DNA of 64,000 nucleotides from Bradyrhizobium barranii subsp. barranii (GCF_017565645.3 NZ_CP086136.1:6493501-6557500); one strand, 5' to 3'; shown: positions 26,301-35,809, counted from the stretch's first letter. The notes: generated by a model from the letters alone, not told the origin. A program made the numbers and translations.

Positions 26301-27665
26301 TTAGTCGTTCTCGTAGCCGTAGACTTCCGGCAGGATGAAGATTGCGGCGAGCAATCCGATCAGCGGGAAGATCGCGACCATCAGCGTGGCATTCGCCTGG
26401 CCGATCGCCGCGAACACCGTCGGGAACAGGAAGATCGCCAGGAACGACGGCAACTTCACGAACATGTAGGCGAAGCCGCTGGCCGTGCCGCGATACTTGG
26501 GCTTCGCAACCATGGTCGGGATCGTCATGCAGTTCGACGCGTCCCAATAATGGCCCCACAACATGGCGGCCGCTGCGAACGGCAGCAGGATCTTGTTGTC
26601 GGTGTAGAGCGCGAAGGCCGCGACCAGCAGCGAGGCCAGCACGATGCTGAAACCGGCGATCGAGATGCCGCGGTGGCCGATCTTGGGCGTCAGCAGCGGA
26701 CCGACCCAGCCGGACAGAGCCGCGAAGGAAAACAGCGCCATCGTCACCAGATTGAATGCCGAGCACGCTCGACACGCCAACCATCACGAACAGCACCGGC
26801 AGATAGAACGCAAAGGTCGAGAACTCGCTGCCTTGCGCGAAACAGGCGATCCAGCCGTAGATCGTGGCGCGCCAGCGGATCGGGTCCTTCCTGAGGTCGG
26901 CGATGAAGGCACGTGTGCTGACCTTCGGCACCTTTACGTCCTGGTCCGGCAACATGTCGAGATTGTCGTTGAACATCTCGCGCGCGACCTTCTTGGCCTC
27001 GCGGTAACGTCCCTTCTGCACCAGCCACACCGCCGTCTCCGGCACGTCGTGACGCATGATCAGGATGATCAGCGCCGGCACCGCGCCGAGACCGAGCGTC
27101 ACGCGCCACAGCATCTCGTGCTGCATGTCGATCAGCAGGAAGATCACGATAACACCGATGGTGAGAACTTCACCGACGGCGAACATGAATTGCCAGCGAT
27201 TGCCCATGACCTCGCGCTCACCCTTGGCCATGGATTCCATGATGTAGGTGTAGCCGTCGAAATATCCGAGCCGAGCGGAATGCCGAGCAGGAAGCGGATC
27301 ACGATGAGCCAGGTCACGTTCGGCACGAAGGCCTGCGCCAGCGCGAGCACGATGAACAGCACCATCGTCACCAGGAACATGACGCGGCGGCCGATCTTGT
27401 CGGAGAGCCAGCCGCCGAGCAGCGCGCCGATCAGGGCGCCGCCCTGCGTGCCGGCTGCAGCGAGACCGAGCATCAGCGGATCGGGATTGTACTGCTCCTT
27501 GATGAAGATCAGCACGAAGGCGATCGAATAGAGATCCCAGGCTTCGACCAGGATCGAGGCCATCATCAGCCAGCCGACCTTGTTGCCCTTGGGACTGTAG
27601 TTCGTGATGAGGTAGCGGACCGCGGCTTCGCTCGCGGTCGGTTGTGGCATCGCCGTCGTTAACAT
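26301..27665 (-). pseudogene. Sugar-porter MFS transporter broken by two frameshifts
   Basis: Three consecutive reading frames join into one MFS transporter of about 455 residues. Part one runs from the start (RYLITNYSPKGNKVGWLM) to RFLLGIPLGSDIS, where about one base is missing near 27262. Part two runs from GYTYIMESMAKGEREVMGNR to GVSSVLGI, where a 1-base excess or 2-base loss near 26757 shifts the frame. Part three runs from NLVTMALFSFAAL to EVYGYEND. The start is ATG 27665 with GAGAGGA upstream. As written, the gene cannot make a full transporter. It is 25 bp downstream of the GntR regulator and probably imported the sugar acid of the cluster. Confidence 0.8.
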
Positions 27666-27690
27666 CTTTGGTCCTCTCTTCAAAACTTTC

Positions 27691-28458
27691 TTACGTGCCG
27701 AGCAGCGGCTCGATGCTGCAATCGAGCAGGCGCGGATCGATCCCCGCCTCCATGCCCGTGAACATGTGGTCCATGTAGTCGATCAACGCATCGCTCGCCT
27801 TCACGGCGTCCTCGACATGGCGGCCGGCGACCGCAACGAGAATGGCGAGGTGGCGATCGATCGTGCCTGACAGTTCGGCCTGCCCCGGCATGAAGCGATG
27901 GTGGATGTAGCCGATGCGGCGGTACAGCGTGTGTAACGGCCGCAGCGTGTGCACCAGGAAGGGCTCGCCGGCGGCTTCCAGCACCAGCGCGTCGATGCGG
28001 CGATCGATGCTGTTGAATTCGTCGAGGGTCAGGGTGGCGCGGCGTTCGCGCAGCAGACGCTCGATGTGCAGCGCCTGATTGCGATGCGACAGGCTGGCGC
28101 GATCGGCCGCGAGCCGCACGACAAAGCGCTCCATGTCGCGGCGCAAGGCCAGCAGCATCCGCTCGCGCGCAAGATCGATCGGCGCGATGTGCAGGCCGTG
28201 GCGCGGACGGATGATGATGAGCGTGTCGGCGGAGAGACGATTGACGGCGTGATGCACTGGTGTGCGCCCGAAGCCGGTGATGTGCTGCAATTCCAGCATC
28301 GTCATGAATTGTCCGGGCTTAAGCTCGCAGTGGACGAGCAGCTCTTCGATCCTCTGATAAGCCAGCTCGAAGAAGTTGAGCCGGTTGCGCCGGGAGGGCT
28401 TGCCCTCACCGTCGTCCTCGTTTCTCACCACCTCGAGCGCGCGCTTGCGCCGTGCCAT
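27691..28458 (-). CDS. GntR-family (FCD) transcriptional regulator
   Basis: The 255-residue product has a winged helix at about residues 30-95 (FELAYQRIEELLVHCELKPG, then ELQHITGFGRTPVHHAVNRL) and a helical FCD ligand-binding domain from about 110 (RRDMERFVVRLAADRA). This class usually senses small carboxylic or sugar acids. It is divergent from the enolase-superfamily gene and just upstream of the broken transporter, so it is the likely regulator of the 26.3-31.6 kb cluster. Confidence 0.85.
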   Translation of the reverse strand: MARRKRALEVVRNEDDGEGKPSRRNRLNFFELAYQRIEELLVHCELKPGQFMTMLELQHITGFGRTPVHHAVNRLSADTLIIIRPRHGLHIAPIDLARERMLLALRRDMERFVVRLAADRASLSHRNQALHIERLLRERRATLTLDEFNSIDRRIDALVLEAAGEPFLVHTLRPLHTLYRRIGYIHHRFMPGQAELSGTIDRHLAILVAVAGRHVEDAVKASDALIDYMDHMFTGMEAGIDPRLLDCSIEPLLGT

Positions 28459-28525
28459 GTCGTCCTCCTGTCAGCCGCGCTCTCATTGCTGGGTGGCGCC
28501 TTAGTTGTGGGACCCTTAAAACATG

Positions 28526-28541
28526 TTGTGATATATTACAA
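28526..28541. promoter_or_regulatory. Possible GntR operator in the divergent promoter
   Basis: TTGT and ACAA flank an AT-rich centre (GATATATT) in the gap between the GntR gene and the dehydratase gene. This is an AT-rich near-palindrome in GC-rich surroundings. Assignment to the GntR protein is by position only. Confidence 0.35.
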
Positions 28542-28632
28542 GCAAGCGTAAGACGTTCGCGCGACCTGCAACATGCTGCAGTGCGAAATGAGACGTCAGG
28601 CGCGAGGCGCCTGTGATGGGAGGATTATTGCC

Positions 28633-29808
28633 GTGAAGATCACGTCAATCGAGACGCTGCGCACCGAGGAATTTTCCAACGTCATCTGGGTACGCGTTCA
28701 CACCGACACGGGCATGATCGGTCTCGGCGAAACCTTCTATGGCGCGGGCGCGGTCGAAGCGCAGATCCACGACACCTTTGCCGGCCGCCTGCTCGGCCGC
28801 AATCCGCTGCACATCGAGGCAATCCATCGCGACATGCTGAACCTGCCGATGGCGCAATCCTCGACCGGCGTCGAATACCGCGCGGCCTCCGCAATCGACA
28901 TCGCGCTATGGGATCTGTTCGGCAAGGTCTGCAATCAGCCTGTACACCAGATGCTCGGCGGCCTCTGCCGCGACAAGCAGCGCATCTACAATACCTGCGC
29001 CGGCACCCAATATGTCCGCTCCACCAATATCAGCCCCGTCGCCAACTGGAATCTCGGCGCCTCAAAAGGCCCCTACGAAGACCTCGACGGCTTCATGCAC
29101 CACGCCGACGCGCTGGCCGAAAGCCTGCTGGAGAGCGGCATCTCCGCGATGAAGATCTGGCCGTTCGATCCGGCGGCCCAGGAGAACAAGGGCCTCTACA
29201 TCACCGCAGCCCAGATGAAGCGGGCGATCGGAGATCATGGTCGAGCTCCACTCGCTGTGGAACCTGCCGACCGCCAAGCAGATCGCGCGCGCACTCGAGC
29301 CCTACAAGCCGACCTGGTACGAAGACCCGATCCGGATGAACTCGCCGCAGGCGCTGGCCGAATATGCCCGCTCCGACCGATGTCTGGGTCTGCGCCAGCG
29401 AGACGCTGGGCTCACGCTTCCCCTACAAGGACATGCTCGACCGCGATGCCCATCTTGTCGCCGACGGCCTTGCGGATCTTCTCGAACGGTTGCTGGACCG
29501 GTGGCCTCACCGAGGGTCGCAAGATCGCGGCGATGGCCGAGACCTATCACCGCCCGTTTGCGCCGCATGACTGCATCGGCCCGATCGGCTTCATCGCCGC
29601 CATCCACATGTCGTTCAGCCAGCCCAACACGCTGATCCAGGAATCGGTGCGCGCCTTCTACAAGGGCTGGTACAATGAGCTCGTCACCACCATGCCCACG
29701 ATCAAGGACGGCTTTGTCTATCCGATGGAAGGACCCGGCCTCGGCGTCGACCTTCTGCCCGCCGTATTCGACCGCTCCGATCTGACCGTGCGTCGCTCCA
29801 ACGTCTGA
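28633..29808 (+). pseudogene. Enolase-superfamily sugar-acid dehydratase, frameshifted and rearranged
   Basis: The N-terminal part from GTG 28633 (KITSIETLRTEEFSNVIWVR) to QMKRAI is normal for the mandelate racemase/muconate-lactonizing-enzyme family. After 29229 the expected segment before MVELHS is missing and the frame changes. The frame continues as MVELHSLWNLPTAKQIAR to EYARS, an extra C near 29369 shifts it again to TDVWVCASETLGSRFPYKD, and after 29450 a 40-base foreign stretch is followed, back in the first frame, by CWTGGLTEGRKIAAMAE to the end. That 40-base stretch (29451-29490), read on the minus strand, encodes PFEKIRKAVGDKM, the motif missing upstream. No functional enzyme can be made as written. 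Confidence 0.8.
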
Positions 29809-29820
29809 GGATTTTTTGAG

Positions 29821-30588
29821 ATGAGCACCGCCCTCTTCGACCTTTCCGGCCGCACCGCGCTCGTGACCGGCTCCTCCCGCGGGCTCGGCCGTGCCATTGC
29901 CGAGGGCATGGCCAAGGCCGGCGCCAAAATCATCATCAACGGCGTCGACCCCAAGCGCGTCGAGCAGGCCGTCGCCGAGTTTCGCGCCGCCGGTCATCAG
30001 GCCGAGGGCGCCGCGTTCAACGTTACCGATGAGCCCGCGATCGTCGCGGCCTTCGAGCGCTTCGACCGCGAAGGGCTCGCGGTCGACATTCTCGTCAACA
30101 ATGCCGGCATCCAGCACCGCAAGCCGCTGGTCGAGTTCACCACCGACGAATGGCGCAAGGTGATCGAGACTGACCTCACCAGCGCCTTCGTGATCGGCCG
30201 CGAGGCCGGCAAGCGCATGATCCCGCGCAAGCGTGGCAAGATCATCAATATCGGTTCGCTCGGCAGCGAGCTCGCGCGTCCCACCATCGCGCCCTACACC
30301 GCGGCCAAGGGCGGCATCAAGAACCTGACCCGCTCGATGGCGGTGGAATGGGCCCAGCACGGCATCCAAGCCAATGCGATCGGCCCCGGCTACATGCTGA
30401 CCGACATGAACGAGGCGCTGGTCAACAACACCGACTTCAACAACTGGCTGATGGGCCGCATCCCCAGCAAGCGCTGGGGCAAGCCGGACGAACTGGTGGG
30501 CGCCGCGATCTTCCTGGCGTCGGACGCTTCGACTTACGTTAACGGACAGATCATCTATGTCGATGGCGGCATGATCGCCGCGATGTAA
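29821..30588 (+). CDS. SDR dehydrogenase, gluconate 5-dehydrogenase type
   Basis: The 255-residue classical short-chain dehydrogenase has the cofactor motif TGSSRGLG at 17-24, NNAG at 93-96, and the catalytic Ser146, Tyr159 and Lys163 (APYTAAKGG). It resembles IdnO-like enzymes that interconvert 5-ketogluconate and gluconate, and it stands next to an L-idonate dehydrogenase-like gene, which is the same pairing as in idonate catabolism. It starts 12 bp after the dehydratase gene, in the same operon. Confidence 0.8.
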   Translation: MSTALFDLSGRTALVTGSSRGLGRAIAEGMAKAGAKIIINGVDPKRVEQAVAEFRAAGHQAEGAAFNVTDEPAIVAAFERFDREGLAVDILVNNAGIQHRKPLVEFTTDEWRKVIETDLTSAFVIGREAGKRMIPRKRGKIINIGSLGSELARPTIAPYTAAKGGIKNLTRSMAVEWAQHGIQANAIGPGYMLTDMNEALVNNTDFNNWLMGRIPSKRWGKPDELVGAAIFLASDASTYVNGQIIYVDGGMIAAM

Positions 30589-30613
30589 TCGCGAAAGCCA
30601 AGGGAACGAGACC

Positions 30614-31645
30614 ATGCGCGCCGTCGTCATCCACGCCCCGAAAGACCTGCGGATCGACAGCTATCCCGATCCAGCCCCTGCCCCGGGCGAAGTCCGCGTC
30701 AAGATTGCGAACGGCGGCATCTGCGGCTCCGACCTGCACTACTACCATCACGGCGGTTTCGGCGTCGTGCGCATCCAGCAGCCGATGGCGCTGGGCCATG
30801 AGATCGCGGGCGTGGTCGCGGCCGTCGGTGACGGCGTCACCAATGTGAAGCCGGGCACGCGCGTCGCCGTCAATCCGAGCAGACCGTGCGGCCAGTGCCT
30901 GCATTGCCAGGAAGGCATGCGCAACCAGTGCCTCGACATGCGCTTCCTCGGCAGCGCGATGCGCTTCCCCCATGTCCAAGGCGGCTTTCGCGAGTTCATC
31001 ACGGTCGATGCCACGCAGGCCGTGCCGATCTCCGACAAGCTGTCGCTGGCGGAGGCCGCGGTCGCCGAGCCGCTCGCGGTGTGCCTGCATGCCGGCAAGC
31101 AGGCCGGCCCCCTCCTCGGCAAGCGCGTGCTGATCACGGGTTGCGGGCCGATCGGTGCGCTGATGATCCTGGTCTCGCGCTTCGGCGGCGCGTCCGAGAT
31201 CGTGGTGACCGATGTCGCCGACGCGCCGCTCGCGGTCGCAAAGAAGCTCGGCGCCACCCACGCCATCAATGTCGCGACCGATGCCACAGCGCTCGATCCC
31301 TGGCGCGCCGGCAAAGGCGTGTTTGACACCCTGTTCGAGGCCTCCGGCAACCAGGCCGCGCTTCGCACCGCGCTCGACGTGCTTCGGCCCGGCGCGACGC
31401 TGGTGCAGCTCGGTCTCGGCGGCGAGATGACGCTGCCGATCAACTCCATCGTCGCCAAGGAATTGCAGCTCCGCGGCACCTTCCGCTTCGACCCCGAATT
31501 CGAGCTCGCGGTGCGGCTGATGGGCGAAGGGCTGATCGACGTGAAACCGCTGATCACGGCCACCATGCCGTTCGAAAACGCGGTCGCCGCGTTCGAACTC
31601 GCCAGTGACCGCTCGCAGTCGATGAAGGTGCAGCTGACGTTCTAG
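30614..31645 (+). CDS. Zinc-dependent alcohol dehydrogenase, L-idonate 5-dehydrogenase type
   Basis: The 343-residue medium-chain dehydrogenase has the catalytic zinc ligands Cys37 and His62/Glu63 (GHEIAGVV), the structural zinc cysteines 92, 95, 98 and 106, and a nucleotide fold (LITGCGPIGALMI). Length and motifs fit L-idonate 5-dehydrogenase or a related polyol/sugar-acid dehydrogenase. It is the last gene of the catabolic operon, 25 bp after the SDR gene. Confidence 0.8.
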   Translation: MRAVVIHAPKDLRIDSYPDPAPAPGEVRVKIANGGICGSDLHYYHHGGFGVVRIQQPMALGHEIAGVVAAVGDGVTNVKPGTRVAVNPSRPCGQCLHCQEGMRNQCLDMRFLGSAMRFPHVQGGFREFITVDATQAVPISDKLSLAEAAVAEPLAVCLHAGKQAGPLLGKRVLITGCGPIGALMILVSRFGGASEIVVTDVADAPLAVAKKLGATHAINVATDATALDPWRAGKGVFDTLFEASGNQAALRTALDVLRPGATLVQLGLGGEMTLPINSIVAKELQLRGTFRFDPEFELAVRLMGEGLIDVKPLITATMPFENAVAAFELASDRSQSMKVQLTF

Positions 31646-31659
31646 GGCGAGTATCGCGG

Positions 31660-32526
31660 TTACTGGCTCCCGATCAGCTTATCGCTGACCAGCCGGACCG
31701 CGCCCCGTTTCCACGAATAGTCCGCGCCCATCCGCAGGCCGCTGTCGCCACGCGACAGCACCGCACCGGTCCTGGCATCGCGGACCTGGAAGCCGAGCGT
31801 GTATTCGGTGCGGCTGACCCGCCGCACCACGCCGATCAACGACTGATCCGCGCCGAGCTTTTGCGCGATCGCCGCCTCGCAGCCGCCGCAATCCCGCAAG
31901 GCGCGCGCCTTGACCGCCTCGCCGCCGGCATCAACGATGCGGTAGCGGCCGGATTGGCCCAGCGCCTCGCGCACGCTGCCGGTGACCTCGGCCAGATATG
32001 ACGCATCCGACGTGGCTGAAGTGCCAGTCGAGGCGGCGGTCGTGTCCTCGAGCTCGAAATCGAACACGGCCAGCGCGACCGGCGCGGGCGTGGCGAGCGC
32101 GGCCATGACCTCGCGAGACACGAAAATCTCGGCACGCTCCCATGATTCATCATTGTCGCCGCGGAAGGTGTAGAGCTTGTCCATCACGAGCTTCTTGGCG
32201 CCGACGTCGATGACGGCGACCTTGGCCCATTGCACCAGCGTGCTGGTCTTCTGGATGCCGCCGATGACCTTGAATGCCGCGCCGTCCTGGGCAGACGGCA
32301 CCGGCCGGTAGCGGCCGTCCGCACTGATATCCCGCCTGAGCGCGGCCATGAACGCCGACAGCCGCCGCTCATGGGCGGCGGTCTGGTTGGCCGGCTCGGC
32401 CGACGTATCGGTGTAGCTGAAATCGTCCATGGCAACGCCGATGGCATCCTCGGCGCCGGCAGGCGAAGAGGCCGCCGGGAGGACGAAGAGGAGGAAAGCA
32501 GAGAGGATCAAGCTGATACGGCGCAT
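31660..32526 (-). CDS. Secreted protein of DUF3280/DUF2380 type
   Basis: The 288-residue product has a signal peptide (SLILSAFLLFVLPAASSPAGA) and two related halves, each with an AVFDFELEDT- or VAMDDFSYTDT-like strand followed by a region ending in a phrase of the type RYRIVDAGGE or RYRPVPSAQD. I recall this family beside PQQ-dependent alcohol dehydrogenase genes. The neighbouring moxY/moxX-like regulators fit that context, but no dehydrogenase is in the window. The stop lies 14 bp from the convergent idonate dehydrogenase end. Confidence 0.6.
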   Translation of the reverse strand: MRRISLILSAFLLFVLPAASSPAGAEDAIGVAMDDFSYTDTSAEPANQTAAHERRLSAFMAALRRDISADGRYRPVPSAQDGAAFKVIGGIQKTSTLVQWAKVAVIDVGAKKLVMDKLYTFRGDNDESWERAEIFVSREVMAALATPAPVALAVFDFELEDTTAASTGTSATSDASYLAEVTGSVREALGQSGRYRIVDAGGEAVKARALRDCGGCEAAIAQKLGADQSLIGVVRRVSRTEYTLGFQVRDARTGAVLSRGDSGLRMGADYSWKRGAVRLVSDKLIGSQ

Positions 32527-32714
32527 GCGGGCCTCGTGTGATGGAGCGGCGGCGCAATCTGGACGGCAGCCTCAGGTCATGCAGCTGCGCTGGTCCCGAC
32601 CAAGGCCGGGAAAATTTCACGACGTTGCACCGCGGTAAGCGCGGCGCTTTCCGCCGCTTGCGTTCTGCCGTTTAATGCTGGGGTGACAATTCCGTTCGCG
32701 CCAGGTGCCCGCCG

Positions 32715-34100
32715 ATGTGGAACCGCCCGAGGTTCGATCTCAAGGTCCGTCTGACGTTGCGCGTGGCCGCCATATCGGCCGCGTGCTTCGCCGCGATCTC
32801 CGCCTATTTCCTCATCACCGCCGACCGCGCGGCCCATGCGCGCCTCGACGACATCGCCGCCATCGTGGCCAAGACGCTGGAGCTGCAACAGGGCAAGATC
32901 CAGTGGGTGGCGAGCCCGCGCTCGGACTTTCCCAACCTCGACCCCGTTTCGGCCTATGTGATGACGCCCGGCCTGTGCCTGGCGTTCCGCGGCGTGAGCG
33001 GCGACATCATCCAGCGATTCTGCAGTGGCGCGCCGATCCCGGCGAACCCGCCGCCGCAAGTCTTCGCGGCCTTCTATCGCAGCTTGTTCGACCCCGGCCG
33101 CGAGGCGACACGGCCCGTGATCGTGCGCGGAACGAAGCTCGGCGAGACCGTGGTCTCGGTCGACCCGGCCGTGCAGACGGCCGACGCCTGGCACGAGGCC
33201 GGCCGCCTGATGCTCGCGCTTGCGATCGCACTGCCACTGTTGTGCGTCCTGGTCTACGCCGCACTGGCGCGTGCGCTGCGCCCCACCCGCATGATCCGCT
33301 CCGGCCTCGAGCGGATCGCCGCCAATGACCTGTCGACGCGGCTGCCGCCGTTCGATCTCGCCGAGCTGTCGGCGATCCGCGACGTCTTCAATCATCTCGC
33401 CGAAAGCCTCGACACCGCGCTGGCCGAGCGCAGCGAGCTGACGCGGAAACTGATCGCACTTCAGGACGAGGAGCGCCGCCATCTCGCGCGCGAGCTGCAT
33501 GACGAGTTCGGCCAGTCGCTGGCCGCCATCCGCGCGCTCGCCTCCTCTGCCCGCCAGACCGCCGTACAGGACTGCCCCTCCCTGCTTGGCGAGTGCGACG
33601 GCATCGCGCGGACCGCAACGGGCATGATGGAGACGCTGCGCGGCGCGCTGTTCCGGCTGCGCCCGCCTGATGTCGAGGAGCTCGGGCTCGTGGCGAGCCT
33701 CGAAGGCCTGGTTGCGGGCTGGAACGGGCGCAGCCGCGGCCAGACGCGGTTTTCGATCCGTTTCGACGGTGCGTTCGCGACCCTGCCCGCCACGATCAGC
33801 GCGAGCCTGTACCGTATCGTGCAGGAGGCACTCACCAATGCCGCCAAGCATGCCGGCGCCACGCGGGTAAGCCTGGAGCTTGCGATGCGTGCCGACGAGA
33901 TCGCACTTGCGATCGACGACGACGGACGGTCGAACGATCCCGTCGCAAAATCCGGAATGGGCCTGCTCGGCATGCGCGAGCGCGTTGCGGCCTTGCGCGG
34001 CCAGTTGAGCTTCGAGGCCGCGCCGAACGGCGGCTCCGCGCTGCGCGTGGTCATTCCGCTTGCAGGCCTCGATCGGCAGCCACTGGAGCGCGCGGCATGA
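32715..34100 (+). CDS. Sensor histidine kinase, NarX/MoxY type (HisKA_3)
   Basis: The 461-residue membrane kinase has TM1 at about 12-32, a periplasmic domain of ~130 residues, TM2 at about 165-188, HAMP, then the HisKA_3 phospho-acceptor His near 261 in RHLARELHDEFGQSLAA, and an ATPase with QEALTNAAKHAGA and GMGLLGMRERV. It overlaps the LuxR-type response regulator by 4 bp. The pair resembles MoxY/MoxX, which control methanol oxidation in Paracoccus. The signal here is unknown. Confidence 0.85.
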   Translation: MWNRPRFDLKVRLTLRVAAISAACFAAISAYFLITADRAAHARLDDIAAIVAKTLELQQGKIQWVASPRSDFPNLDPVSAYVMTPGLCLAFRGVSGDIIQRFCSGAPIPANPPPQVFAAFYRSLFDPGREATRPVIVRGTKLGETVVSVDPAVQTADAWHEAGRLMLALAIALPLLCVLVYAALARALRPTRMIRSGLERIAANDLSTRLPPFDLAELSAIRDVFNHLAESLDTALAERSELTRKLIALQDEERRHLARELHDEFGQSLAAIRALASSARQTAVQDCPSLLGECDGIARTATGMMETLRGALFRLRPPDVEELGLVASLEGLVAGWNGRSRGQTRFSIRFDGAFATLPATISASLYRIVQEALTNAAKHAGATRVSLELAMRADEIALAIDDDGRSNDPVAKSGMGLLGMRERVAALRGQLSFEAAPNGGSALRVVIPLAGLDRQPLERAA

Positions 34101-34783
34101 GCGCGGCCGATGCGACCATTCTACTGGTCGACGACCATTCCGTCGTCCGCGAAGGCTATCGCTCCGTGCTCCAGAAGCAGCCCGGGCTTCGCGTCGTCGC
34201 CGAAGCCGCCGACGGCGCCGAGGCGTACCGTCTGTTCAAATCCGAGGCGCCCGACCTCGTCATCATGGATCTGAGCATGCCCGGCATCGGCGGCATCGAG
34301 GCCGTCAGGCGCATCAGGCAATGGGACAAGGCGGCACGGATCCTGGTCTTTACCATGCACGAGAATGCCGGCTTCGCCGTGCAGGCGATCCGCGCCGGCG
34401 CGCGGGGCTATGTCACCAAGACCAGCCCGCCCGAGACGCTGGTGCGCGCCGTGATGGACGTGCTCGCCGGCAAGATCGCCATCAGCCCCGACATCGACCA
34501 CGAGCTCGCGCTCAGCCGTATCAGCGGCGAGAGCTCGGCCGCCGACGTCCTCACGCCGCGCGAGTTCGAGGTGTTGCGGCTGCTGCTCGCCGAGAACACG
34601 ACGGAGGAGATCGCCGAGACGCTGCATGTCAGCCCGAAGACGGTGGCGAACCTGCACTCGCTGATCAAGGACAAGCTCGGCGTCGGCTCCGACATCGAGC
34701 TGGTCCGGCTGGCGCTGCGGCAAGGCCTGCTGACGCAGGCCGATCTCGGCGAAGCCCGGTCGCTCAGGCCAGATAACGCGTGA
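34097..34783 (+). CDS. LuxR-family response regulator (MoxX/NarL type)
   Basis: The 228-residue product has a receiver domain (TILLVDDHSVVREGYRSVL, phosphorylated Asp near 57 in PDLVIMDLSMPG, Lys in YVTKTSPPE) and a C-terminal LuxR helix-turn-helix (LTPREFEVLRLLLAENTTEE, then VSPKTVANLHSLIK). It is translated from an ATG that overlaps the kinase stop. Its 3' end overlaps the convergent membrane-protein gene by 20 bp. Confidence 0.9.
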   Translation: MSAADATILLVDDHSVVREGYRSVLQKQPGLRVVAEAADGAEAYRLFKSEAPDLVIMDLSMPGIGGIEAVRRIRQWDKAARILVFTMHENAGFAVQAIRAGARGYVTKTSPPETLVRAVMDVLAGKIAISPDIDHELALSRISGESSAADVLTPREFEVLRLLLAENTTEEIAETLHVSPKTVANLHSLIKDKLGVGSDIELVRLALRQGLLTQADLGEARSLRPDNA

Positions 34784-35606
34784 GATAGCCTTCCATGGCG
34801 TAGAGCGCGCAGAGCGCGAGGCTCGACCACACCGCCGCGGTGAAATACAGGAACATCCAGGTCAGCTCGCCCTTCCAGTGCGCGATGTCGTGGGTCACCA
34901 CCCAGCGCGTCGCGACGTCATGCAGGCCTTCGAGGAAGCCGAGGAGCTTGTTGCCCTCTTCATGCCCCGCCCGCCAGCGGCTGAGATACATCGGCACATC
35001 GACGGTGACGAGGAAGGCGAGGAAGCAGGCGATGCCGATGATGCCGGCGCTCAGCGCCCAGCGCACCGGTCCCTGGAATTCCGGCATGAGGCGGCACAGC
35101 GCGATGCCGGCGAGGAAAAACGTCACCGCCCACAGCGAGTTCTCGATCGCGTTGTAAAGGAAGTTCGTGGTGACGACCGCGTACCAGGAGAAGCACTCCG
35201 CGATGATGATGATGGGCACGATCACCAGCGCGATGCTCACCGCGGTCTCCGCCCCCGTCATGCGACCCAGCTGATGCAGGATGATCGCCCATTGCGCGAC
35301 GAAGCACAGCTCGGCCACGGTCGCGACGGTGCGGCCGACGAAGACGCTGGAGAGCCAGGTGTCGAACAGGCAGATGCGCTGCACGTCGGCGCGCGGCAGA
35401 AACGATCGGAACGCGCAGCCGAACACATAGCCGGCGCAGAGCAGGAACATCAGCCCGATATCCGAACCGCCGCCGGCGCTGCCGGCAACCGTCGGATAGA
35501 ACTCGCGGTACAGCATGAACCAGACGAGGATGTTGGCCGCACTGACAAGCGTCAGGGACCCCCACCACCACGCGAGGGGATTTGACCGCGCCTGCCACTG
35601 CAACAT
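34764..35606 (-). CDS. Multi-pass membrane protein, unknown
   Basis: The ~280-residue product from ATG 35606 (MLQWQARSNPLAWWWG) has seven or eight hydrophobic segments with conserved-looking polar stretches (FLPRADVQRICLFDTWLSS, then ECFSWYAVVTTNFLYNAIE). Start 35606 is preferred to an upstream ATG because a GGAG stands before it. No family is recognised with confidence. The upstream region contains three CTGTCATA direct repeats. Confidence 0.65.
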   Translation of the reverse strand: MLQWQARSNPLAWWWGSLTLVSAANILVWFMLYREFYPTVAGSAGGGSDIGLMFLLCAGYVFGCAFRSFLPRADVQRICLFDTWLSSVFVGRTVATVAELCFVAQWAIILHQLGRMTGAETAVSIALVIVPIIIIAECFSWYAVVTTNFLYNAIENSLWAVTFFLAGIALCRLMPEFQGPVRWALSAGIIGIACFLAFLVTVDVPMYLSRWRAGHEEGNKLLGFLEGLHDVATRWVVTHDIAHWKGELTWMFLYFTAAVWSSLALCALYAMEGYLTRYLA

Positions 35607-35650
35607 GAATCGCTCCGCCGTAACCGATATGACATTTAGTGGTAGCAATT

Positions 35651-35727
35651 CTGTCATAAATCGGCGGCACGACGCGACAAAAATCTACGTTATGGCGCTG
35701 TCATAATTGAGCTGCGCGCTGTCATAT
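35651..35727. repeat. Three CTGTCATA direct repeats
   Basis: CTGTCATAA occurs at 35651-35659 and 35698-35706, and CTGTCATAT at 35719-35727. The last two are 21 bp apart. They lie upstream of the membrane-protein gene at 35606 and may be regulator sites. Confidence 0.4.
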
Positions 35728-35764
35728 TCGCGAAGGCGACTGCTCTCCCCATGCGTTTCCGAGC

Positions 35765-35800
35765 TTATTCCGGGGCGCCTCTTCGAGGCCCCCGGAATAA
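35765..35800. terminator. Hairpin terminator downstream of the SRPBCC gene
   Basis: TTATTCCGGGGCGCCTC and GAGGCCCCCGGAATAA pair around a short loop with one unpaired base. It lies 10 bp beyond the SRPBCC stop. Confidence 0.55.
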
Positions 35801-35809
35801 CGCGGGACT

